Source: Enterococcus_D sp050529585
Lineage (GTDB): Bacteria > Bacillota > Bacilli > Lactobacillales > Enterococcaceae
Assembly: GCF_050529585.1 (NCBI RefSeq)
Contig: NZ_CP172882.1
Location: 1,550,001-1,614,000, forward strand
Length of the DNA stretch: 64,000 nt
Reading direction: 5' to 3'
The notes below the pieces were generated by a model that saw nothing but the letters and a program-made list of their open reading frames with translations, made no database searches and was not told where the DNA came from. Positions 8,015-14,195 of this stretch are shown in pieces; within the stretch, counting starts at the first letter, position 1, and each line of letters begins with the position of its first letter. The position numbers and the translations under genes are program-made.

Positions 8015-9373
8015 ATGGAAGAGACTTTTTTGCATCATTTACACACAAACAATACAGAAGCCTTAAAAACATTACTCTTAACGATCGAGGAGTTACCGCT
8101 ATTACAAATTTTCTCCCAATTATCAACCAATGAAAAAGTGATTGTTTTCCGATTATTGCCAAAAGACAAAGCCTTAGCATTGTTCGAGGAACTGCAGCCG
8201 TCCGCGCAACATCATTTATTACGTTCTTTCACTGATGAGGGCGCAACGGAATTTATCAATAAGATGGCCCCTGATGTTCGGGTCCGTTTATTAGATGAAC
8301 TTCCTGCCAGCGTGACCAAAAAGTTGCTGCAATCACTGACGGATGCTGAACGAGCTGCTACCAATCTGCTTTTAGGCTATGAGCGAGAGACTGCTGGTCG
8401 CTTAATGACGCCTGAATTTATTACTTTAAAAAAAGAGATGACTGTTGATGCAGCCTTGGCAAAAGTTCGGTCGCAAGCAAAAGAAAAAGAAACGATTTAT
8501 ACACTCTATGTTACTGATCAAACGAAAAAGCTGCAGGGCGTATTGTCATTAAAAGAATTATTGATTGCTCAAGGAGATCAGCTGATCAGCGACATTATGT
8601 CACGTGAAGTGATCTACGTCTTTACAAATACTGATCAAGAAGAAGCAGCGCGCTTATTGAACGAACTTGATGTCATTGCATTGCCTGTTGTCGATCGCGA
8701 AGCACGGATAGTCGGAATCATGACTGTGGATGATGCCATTGATATTTTGGAATTGGAAACGACAGAAGATATGTTCAACCAAGCAGGATTAGTGGACGTT
8801 GCATCCAATGAAGCGGATCGCAGCAATGTGTTGATCAATGGCAATGTTTGGCAGATTTGGAAAGTACGTTTGCCATTTTTAGTCATTACCTTAATGGCTG
8901 GACTTTTAGCTGGTGTGGTGATTGATGAATTCGAACAAACATTAGAATCTGTGGCAGCAGTCGCTATTTTCATCCCATTGATCATGGATATGGGTGGAAA
9001 TGTCGGCACGCAATCTTCAACTGTATTCGTTCGAGGGATGTCGTTAGGGCATATCGATCTATCGAAATTTACCAAATATTTCTTAAAAGAAGTATGGATT
9101 GGCTTTAGTTTGGGCTTGATTGTTGGGGTCATATCTGGTTTGGCTGCATCTGTTTGGCAGGGAATACCCATGTTAGGCGTGGCAGTAGGCATATCGTTAG
9201 TCTTTGCCATGACACTTGCCGCTGCATTAGGTTTCTTGGTACCTTTTGTCTTGATTAAACTAAATATTGACCAAGCGGCAGGTTCGGCGCCAATCATTAC
9301 ATCGATCAAAGATATCGCAGGTTTATTTATTTATTTCGTGTCAGTTAATGCGTTGCTAGGCCACTTGCTGTAA
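8015..9373 (+). CDS. mgtE: Magnesium transporter/channel MgtE
   Basis: Mg2+-selective channel of the inner membrane, 452 aa. The order of domains is normal. An N-terminal MgtE_N helical domain (residues about 1-120) is followed by two CBS domains (about 125-245) that sense cytosolic Mg2+, with ETAGRLMTPEF at the junction. The plug helix comes next, then five membrane helices from about residue 285. The pore signature is PLIMDMGGNVGTQSS, with the conserved Asp and Asn residues, and the last helix contains IKDIAGLFIYF. I chose ATG 8015, which has AAGGAGA upstream; an in-frame ATG at 7979 lacks an RBS. It is monocistronic. Confidence 0.93.
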   Translation: MEETFLHHLHTNNTEALKTLLLTIEELPLLQIFSQLSTNEKVIVFRLLPKDKALALFEELQPSAQHHLLRSFTDEGATEFINKMAPDVRVRLLDELPASVTKKLLQSLTDAERAATNLLLGYERETAGRLMTPEFITLKKEMTVDAALAKVRSQAKEKETIYTLYVTDQTKKLQGVLSLKELLIAQGDQLISDIMSREVIYVFTNTDQEEAARLLNELDVIALPVVDREARIVGIMTVDDAIDILELETTEDMFNQAGLVDVASNEADRSNVLINGNVWQIWKVRLPFLVITLMAGLLAGVVIDEFEQTLESVAAVAIFIPLIMDMGGNVGTQSSTVFVRGMSLGHIDLSKFTKYFLKEVWIGFSLGLIVGVISGLAASVWQGIPMLGVAVGISLVFAMTLAAALGFLVPFVLIKLNIDQAAGSAPIITSIKDIAGLFIYFVSVNALLGHLL

Positions 9374-9400
9374 GGGGACCTGTTACCAACTATATAAATA

Positions 9401-9442
9401 AAAAAAGCCCCCTATCTGTAATGTAGCAAACAGATAGGGGGG
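9401..9442 (-). terminator. Terminator for the DUF2200 gene
   Basis: Stem CCCCCTATCTG / CAGATAGGGGG with a 12-base loop. On the minus strand it is followed by a run of six or more U (the A-run at 9401-9406), so it ends the leftward transcript. It may also stop read-through from mgtE. Confidence 0.8.
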
Positions 9443-9531
9443 ATAGGCGTATGCCCCTGCCAAGGTACTCTTAGTATAACGATTCAGCAGCAAAAAAACA
9501 AACATATCTGAACCCATATTTTCTTGTTGAT

Positions 9532-9882
9532 TTAGCGTAATATTTTATCCATCGCTTTGCCTTTTGCCAATTCATCGATCAATTTATCCAAATAACGAAT
9601 TTCTTGCACCATAGGCTCTTGAATATCTTCCACACGAATACCACAAATGACGCCAGTGATCGTTTTTCTAGCAGGGTTCAACGCTGGCGCTTGCGCAAAA
9701 AAATCAGCCAAAGAAACAGCTGCGGAAACTTGCTGTTGGATTCCATCTTCATCATATCCCGTCAACCAGTGAATAATATCATCTACTTCATCTTTTGATC
9801 GTTGTTTTCTTTCAACTTTAGCGATATAGAGGGGGTATACCTTGGCAAAGCTGATTTCAGTGATGTGTTGTCTGGCCATCAT
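9532..9882 (-). CDS. DUF2200 family protein
   Basis: A 116-aa soluble protein that I recognise as DUF2200 from its conserved blocks: ISFAKVYPLYIAKVERKQRS, VDDIIHWLTGYDE, the central NPARKTITGVICGIRVEDI, and the C-terminal IRYLDKLIDELAKGKAM. The function of the family is unknown. Two tandem ATGs (9882 and 9879) follow GGAG with a U-run; either could start. It appears to be transcribed alone, with a terminator at 9401-9442. Confidence 0.8.
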   Translation of the reverse strand: MMARQHITEISFAKVYPLYIAKVERKQRSKDEVDDIIHWLTGYDEDGIQQQVSAAVSLADFFAQAPALNPARKTITGVICGIRVEDIQEPMVQEIRYLDKLIDELAKGKAMDKILR

Positions 9883-9956
9883 AAAAACTCCGTTCTTGTT
9901 TTCTTTAGCATACAATATTTGATCATAGTTGTCGAAAGTGACGCGTGTTTGTTTTG

Positions 9957-10244
9957 CTAAAAAATAATTTTTCCATCTTGTTCACGAAATCCATATACTT
10001 TCTGCCGTTGCTCGCCATCCCAATAACGCAAGGTCAAATTTTTGTGCAACATCAACTGGGTATATACTTCCTTTAATGATAAAGCAGATTTATTTGGTTC
10101 AAAAAATAGAATCAGTTGATTATGGCTATCGACAGCTATCGTTGTAAAGGGGACTAGGTTCTCTTGATACTGCAAATAGATACCGCTCAACTTTTCTGGA
10201 TCAATGCCATTCGATAACGCTGTGAGTAAGTCTTGTGCTCTCAT
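9957..10244 (-). CDS. Small protein of unknown function, third gene of the SOS-box operon
   Basis: The 95-aa soluble protein is not recognised. It has no membrane segment, no cysteine and mixed alpha/beta character (a helix near residues 3-12, then strands such as FTTIAVD and QLILFFE). It is encoded immediately after the 91-aa gene with an ATGA overlap and its own RBS (AAGGTGG), so the two are co-translated. The operon's first gene is YolD-like and its promoter holds a LexA box, so a role in DNA-damage tolerance is plausible but unproven. Confidence 0.6.
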   Translation of the reverse strand: MRAQDLLTALSNGIDPEKLSGIYLQYQENLVPFTTIAVDSHNQLILFFEPNKSALSLKEVYTQLMLHKNLTLRYWDGEQRQKVYGFREQDGKIIF

Positions 10245-10516
10245 TTTTGTACCACCTTGATAGATTGCCGATAATGGTCCATATCCAACATGATTCTCGT
10301 CTTGCCATACACAGCATATTTCTGGACCACAAACTGCTTACGCGCATTCCACTGACCACCAACAACGACATACATACCTTCCTTTACATCACCCAAAAAG
10401 TTCAAGCTATGCTTGGCAATCAAACAGTTGGTCGTACCAATCGTAAAGCGCAGGAGGGGAGACGCCGTAAAAGAAAGCATCTTGATTTTTGAGACAGTTC
10501 CTTTGATTGTTTCCAA
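10241..10516 (-). CDS. Small OB-fold-like protein of unknown function, second gene of the SOS-box operon
   Basis: The 91-aa protein begins with a TTG codon preceded by AAAGGA. The pattern of short beta strands (IKGTVSKIKML, LLRFTIGTTNCLIA, EGMYVVVGGQWN, KQFVVQKYAVYG) recalls a nucleic-acid-binding OB barrel. That is a reading of the strand pattern, not a family match. It lies 33 bases after the YolD-like gene and overlaps the next gene by four bases. The function is not known. Confidence 0.6.
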   Translation of the reverse strand: METIKGTVSKIKMLSFTASPLLRFTIGTTNCLIAKHSLNFLGDVKEGMYVVVGGQWNARKQFVVQKYAVYGKTRIMLDMDHYRQSIKVVQK

Positions 10517-10549
10517 GATCGATCAGTCCTTTCGATAGATTTCAGATTA

Positions 10550-10915
10550 TCACGTCACATCAAACCATTTCTTATCCTCAAAAAAAGCCACATGCCGAAT
10601 CTCATCGTAATGGATCTTTTCTACTGATTCACCACTAAGATAAATACCGAGGGAATCATAGCCGCTGATTTTACCAGTGATATCAGGTGGATAGTGACCC
10701 TCTTGGTCAACTTCTTCTCGCTGGATCGCTACCGCACGATTTTTTTTCATTGCTTCAAATAAACACTGATTGATTTCTTCAGACGAGAGTGCTTCTTTTG
10801 GTGGACAGTGAAACTGCCGTTGGGTCTCTGTATCAATCTCTGTCGTATGTTCAGAAAGAAAAAAACCTTGCCACTTTAATTTCTTCCGATCCTCATAGGG
10901 CTGTATCATACCCAT
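10550..10915 (-). CDS. YolD-like family protein
   Basis: The 121-aa protein resembles the YolD-like family: N-terminal GMIQPYEDRKKLKWQGFFLSE and a C-terminal beta hairpin with GKISGYDSLGIYLSG followed by VEKIHYDEIRHV. In Bacillus and enterococcal elements YolD-like genes usually sit beside a Y-family polymerase (UvrX/YqjW). No polymerase gene is present here. I prefer ATG 10915, which has GAGAGG eight bases upstream, over GTG 10924. It is the first gene of a three-gene operon whose promoter contains a near-consensus LexA box, so it should be induced by DNA damage. Confidence 0.7.
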   Translation of the reverse strand: MGMIQPYEDRKKLKWQGFFLSEHTTEIDTETQRQFHCPPKEALSSEEINQCLFEAMKKNRAVAIQREEVDQEGHYPPDITGKISGYDSLGIYLSGESVEKIHYDEIRHVAFFEDKKWFDVT

Positions 10916-10935
10916 CACAATCACCTCTCATCTAT

Positions 10936-10965
10936 ATCATACAAACATTTGTTCCCTTTTGTAAA
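10936..10965 (-). promoter_or_regulatory. SOS (LexA)-controlled promoter of the YolD-like operon
   Basis: On the minus strand: -35 TTTACA (10965-10960), 18 bases, -10 TATGAT (10941-10936). The spacer holds GGAACAAATGTTTG (10955-10942), which matches 13 of 14 positions of the Gram-positive LexA/DinR box CGAACRNRYGTTYG. The position between -35 and -10 would block RNA polymerase. Confidence 0.72.
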
Positions 10966-11171
10966 GCGAACAGTTTTTTAAATTTGCATTCATGCATGCA
11001 ATAGGTGGATTTTGAACCAAATATTGTTGATCTACATGATAATGATTGGTTCGCAAAACGTGCATGTTTCAAAGAAGTGAGGAAGAAAATAAAAAAGTGA
11101 GGGGAGTCGGGTGTATCCTTTTGATAACGAAAATAGGCAAACAATCAGCAAGTAGTATGACGGTGCACCGT

Positions 11172-11728
11172 TTATTTCTTATCCAAAGTTGCTGTATGTT
11201 CGGTCATTTTAGTTAGGGTCGATCGATCCCATAGCGCGACGTTTAACCTTTGAGGCAGCTCTTTGGCAGAATCAGTAAAATAGCTATTCGTTAAAACGAT
11301 AGCCTTATCCAGTGAAGTAATAGCCAATACCAGCATAAACTTCTTGTATGGCTTTATTACCGACATTCTTTTTCCAACGTTTACATTGGATGCCATAAGT
11401 AACACCGTCTTTCTTAGCACTCACATCTATCCCTTGATCGCCATAGGCCTTTGTCTGCCTGACTTTTTCAAACTGATGTTTAGACAATAAATAAGTTGTA
11501 TAGTCTTCAAAGTCGGTTTCAGTCATTTTATCGATGTGCCTTCATTGCACACTTGAAAATCGGTTATGCCTGCTTAAGAGGGGATAGAACAGGAGAATTA
11601 AACCCAAGAAGGTTGCACCAGCCCCTATGTATAATATAACAATGAAACCAGCGTCATAAAAAACATAAAAAGCCAGCAAAAAAACCATATTAAGTATCCC
11701 TAAATGATTTTTATTCTTTTTTTGACAT
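11172..11728 (-). pseudogene. Broken Mrr-type restriction endonuclease
   Basis: Read in pieces, this encodes an N-terminal double membrane segment (MVFLLAFYVFY..., then GATFLGLILLFYPLL) and a Mrr_cat nuclease domain. The domain contains TETDFEDYTTYLL, the catalytic GDQGIDV and QCKRWKK (D...QxK), and VGNKAIQEVYAGIGYY. Three lesions are visible. An A7 run just after ATG 11728 puts the frame out by +1; with A6 the product would begin MSKKNKN. An in-frame TGA follows the membrane part. An extra G in GGATAAGG (about 11309) then shifts the end of the catalytic domain, and the continuation DKAIVLTNSYFT and LWDRSTL is in another frame. The intact protein would have been about 180 aa. It is most simply a decayed defence gene. 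Confidence 0.82.
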
Positions 11729-12031
11729 TCTGATTACCCTTTATGATGATTTCGTATACTCAGAGTGATTCGACAAAAAATGCGTATATAACTAGTTAAA
11801 CGCGTTGCAACTAGTTGTTTCTTGTTCATACAAGATTTCAAAATAGATGATTCAGATAAATGGCCATAGCCAATGATGGAACATTTTTAATTGGAACAAT
11901 TATTTTCTATAATTAAGTACGCAAACACATCAAGGTACAGATAAAAATAAGTGCCATAAATTGAAACAACCTCAAACGAAGAACCGTTGGAATCAAATTA
12001 TCAAACGGCCAACGTATATAGGAATTCTGCG

Positions 12032-12066
12032 AACCAACCAATGATTGAATCAATCATTGGTTGGTT
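12032..12066. repeat. Perfect 17-bp inverted repeat
   Basis: AACCAACCAATGATTGA, one central base, then its exact complement. There is no U-run on either side, so it is not a typical terminator. It could be the end of a lost element, a protein binding site or a small cruciform. Confidence 0.7.
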
Positions 12067-12273
12067 GTTGGCATATGAAATGAATCCTCAAAAACCAAAA
12101 AAAGAAATATTTTAATGTTTATAAAAGAATTTAGGTTAAAAGAGAGGTTTTTGTGTTAAAAAAGCATGTTGGAGGGACCTTGGTTAAATAAAAATGACTT
12201 GTTGATCGCTATTCTTTTTTCTATATAACTTTGTATAATATATATTATGTAAACTAAAATATAAATAATTTCC

Positions 12274-12369
12274 ATTTACCGTCAACAAACTAAAATTCTC
12301 TGCTAACCTCCCTCTTTAAACGGTAAATTACACTGATTTTCGGTGCAAAAAGCAATCATGACCGAAAAT
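12274..12369. repeat. Two consecutive inverted-repeat pairs
   Basis: ATTTACCGT (12274-12282) pairs with ACGGTAAAT (12320-12328). ATTTTCGGT (12336-12344) pairs with ACCGAAAAT (12361-12369). The arms of the two pairs are related (ATTTNCGGT-like), which suggests repeated binding sites or a folded RNA. Neither is followed by a U-run. Confidence 0.5.
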
Positions 12370-12480
12370 TATAAATAATGACGCATTTTTGCGAAAAAAT
12401 ATTTACCAGATACCAATAATCCTGTTGACCTATCGCATAATTTAATAAGCACTGCAACAGATCAACAACATTGACCATGA

Positions 12481-13344
12481 TTATTTATCCCACAATCGGC
12501 TGACCAATTCTAAATGGTTCATGACTGAAGCTTTTCTGATAACGCCCATACCAGGAAATTTATCTTGCACTACCGATTCCTGCAAAAGCTGCAATCCTAG
12601 AGTTTGCGTGGGAAATGATTGTTCATGAAGCGACAATTGATCCATCACTTGGAAAAATTTTGCCTTTTGATTGGCTAAATCTTCATCAGAAACCAAATGT
12701 GCAATATGTAATTCGCCAGTAGCATCTGGAAAGATCCAATGAATAGCGATACGTTTCGACGGATAACTAGATTCATAATAGATTTTGCTGTCAATCGAAA
12801 AATCGCTATATCCATAAAAGCCTAGTTGTTGATATGTTTTTTTTCGTGAAGAAAACATTTCAGTAGCATATTCTGTATAAAATGAATGCTTAGGCAACCG
12901 CGTAAACGGATCTTCCATGATGATTTTGGGTCCTGCGACACGATTCAACAAACGAAATTCTTTGCTCAAAAGAATCGGGATCTGATTATTTAGCCAGTCG
13001 CTTTCTAAAGCTGCCTCAGCCTGGTGTATGATCCACATATCAGGTGATATTTCATAGGTTTCGATTGGCTGATCGACGATTCTTGCTTTCTGCAATGGTA
13101 TGGCAATTAATTCTTGCAATCCTTCATCAGTCAGAAAATCACCAGCTGAAGGATTATCGATAATAAAACAAGGATGATTTTTTTGCTTCAGCAAATCAAC
13201 AACTGTCCAAAAGGCTTTTGACTGTTTTACAGGCTCAATGATTGGTTGGATACTGCGAGAGAGCAAATCTGATTCCAGCAAAGATTTCAAGGCCAATAAA
13301 TCGAATTGTTTGCCCCGCAAATATGGATAGTACACCCCTCTCAC
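12481..13344 (-). CDS. sce7725-type protein, second gene of an SOS-controlled nuclease pair
   Basis: The 287-aa soluble protein has the hallmark N-terminus YYPYLRGKQFDLLALKSLLE, followed by IQPIIEPVK. This is the pattern of the uncharacterised sce7725 family (related to T4 beta-like proteins) as I remember it. The remainder suggests an alpha/beta fold with strands such as FIIDNPSAGDFL, MWIIHQ and RIAIHWIFPDATGELH. The function is unknown. The GTG start overlaps the stop of the preceding nuclease-like gene (GTGA), so the two proteins are made together. In other genomes sce7725 genes are paired with sce7726, also nuclease-like. Here the partner is a different PD-(D/E)XK-type protein. A role in defence or DNA repair is inferred. 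Confidence 0.6.
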   Translation of the reverse strand: MRGVYYPYLRGKQFDLLALKSLLESDLLSRSIQPIIEPVKQSKAFWTVVDLLKQKNHPCFIIDNPSAGDFLTDEGLQELIAIPLQKARIVDQPIETYEISPDMWIIHQAEAALESDWLNNQIPILLSKEFRLLNRVAGPKIIMEDPFTRLPKHSFYTEYATEMFSSRKKTYQQLGFYGYSDFSIDSKIYYESSYPSKRIAIHWIFPDATGELHIAHLVSDEDLANQKAKFFQVMDQLSLHEQSFPTQTLGLQLLQESVVQDKFPGMGVIRKASVMNHLELVSRLWDK

Positions 13345-14018
13345 CCTTCCTTTGGTTCATCTAGTAATCGTTTCTCTAAAGTTTCATACGCTGCTCTTGT
13401 TGCAGCCAACTCTTCTTTTAACGCTTCAGTCGCTTGATTTTGTGTATCTTCTATAAAGCGATCATAGTAATTGATGCCGCCGCCAAATAAATCATATGCT
13501 GGCTGTCTTTTTTTCAATTCTTGATATAATCGTTCTGTCGAGAAGACTCTTAGTCCTCGAGCAGTTTGTTTGGCTTTGCTGACTTCTCTTGCTTGCGCTG
13601 AAATCAACCGGAACAATAGCGCTTTTTCAGAGACTTGCAGTTGTTGCCGTTGTGGCTTCTTTTCAACGCTGAAGTAGCCTTTTCTGCTAGTATCTTTTTC
13701 TACAAACTGATGATAAACCAATACACCGATCGTAGGAAGAATCTGGTCTTTGACTTTTTCATATAACGCTTTGGGCAAAACAAAATAATTATAATGACCG
13801 ATAAAAGAAAGCTTTGCTTTTGAACGAAAATCCGCTAAACTAACTTTTAATTCGTAACAGCGCCATTCAAATACCTCCTCAGCAGTTAAGCGGCAACTGA
13901 GTGTATCGACGATCCCTTGATCATCAGGCATCACCACTTCTTCGACCACGATGTCACTATTTTCACGACAATAATAATAGAGCGCTTCTTCCATCTCGAC
14001 CGTTAATGCTGTTTTCAT
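13341..14018 (-). CDS. Putative PD-(D/E)XK nuclease (MmcB-like), first gene of the pair
   Basis: The 225-aa protein carries a nuclease-like core in its first half. An acidic Asp in GIVDTLSC (about residue 37) is followed by the E-x-K motif in WRCYELKVSLADFRS (about residues 52-66), then HYNYFVLPKALYEKV and IGVLVY. This arrangement is that of PD-(D/E)XK enzymes such as the MmcB-like family. The C-terminal third is charged and helical, probably coiled coil (TEALKEELAATRAAYETLEKR). The RBS is weak. The promoter contains a near-perfect LexA box. Stop and start overlap the sce7725-type gene. The nuclease activity is a prediction from the motif only. Confidence 0.6.
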   Translation of the reverse strand: MKTALTVEMEEALYYYCRENSDIVVEEVVMPDDQGIVDTLSCRLTAEEVFEWRCYELKVSLADFRSKAKLSFIGHYNYFVLPKALYEKVKDQILPTIGVLVYHQFVEKDTSRKGYFSVEKKPQRQQLQVSEKALLFRLISAQAREVSKAKQTARGLRVFSTERLYQELKKRQPAYDLFGGGINYYDRFIEDTQNQATEALKEELAATRAAYETLEKRLLDEPKEG

Positions 14019-14056
14019 GATTATGCCAACTTCTTTCTCCTATACTCACTTTCTTT

Positions 14057-14085
14057 AGTATAAAACATACGTTCGCCTATGTGAA
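14057..14085 (-). promoter_or_regulatory. SOS (LexA)-controlled promoter of the nuclease/sce7725 pair
   Basis: On the minus strand: -35 TTCACA (14085-14080), exactly 17 bases, -10 TATACT (14062-14057). CGAACGTATGTTTT (14075-14062) fills the spacer and matches 13 of 14 positions of the LexA/DinR box CGAACRNRYGTTYG. This predicts DNA-damage induction of the two-gene operon. Confidence 0.78.
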
Positions 14086-14135
14086 GTAGCTTAAGCTATT
14101 TTTTATTTTCATTTTATAGTTTACATAATAATATT

Positions 14136-14183
14136 ATCAAAAACACGCAAACGTCCTTTATTTGAAAGGCCATGTTTGCGTGT
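14136..14183 (-). terminator. Terminator after the AAA/VWA gene
   Basis: Stem ACACGCAAAC (14143-14152) / GTTTGCGTGT (14174-14183), extended inside by CCTTT/AAAGG. It is followed on the minus strand by TTTTTGAT. It separates the AAA/VWA operon from the SOS promoter of the nuclease pair. Confidence 0.85.
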
Positions 14184-14195
14184 AGTTTCTCTTCT

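Larger units (their letters stand above)
11729..12480. other. 752-bp gene-free AT-rich stretch
   Basis: No credible coding region lies here on either strand. It contains a perfect 17-bp palindrome (12032-12066) and two nested pairs of 9-bp inverted repeats (12274-12369). A short open frame at 12153-12191 (12 codons, GTG start) is too small to support. It lies between the broken restriction gene and the sce7725-type operon and may be remnant DNA. Confidence 0.5.

Noticed and set aside
9443..9531. Small RNA or riboswitch between mgtE and the DUF2200 gene
   Set aside because: Only the terminator hairpin at 9401-9442 is clear; no further conserved structure was recognised.
10932..11144. 70-codon minus-strand ORF upstream of the YolD-like gene
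   Set aside because: It covers the SOS promoter, has no RBS and shows no protein-like composition.
12153..12191. 12-codon GTG ORF (VLKKHVGGTLVK) with GAGAGG upstream, considered as a peptide gene
   Set aside because: Too short to judge, with no partner genes; could occur by chance.
12336..12369. LexA box in the gene-free stretch
   Set aside because: The inverted repeat is ATTTTCGGT/ACCGAAAAT and does not contain the GAAC...GTTC core.
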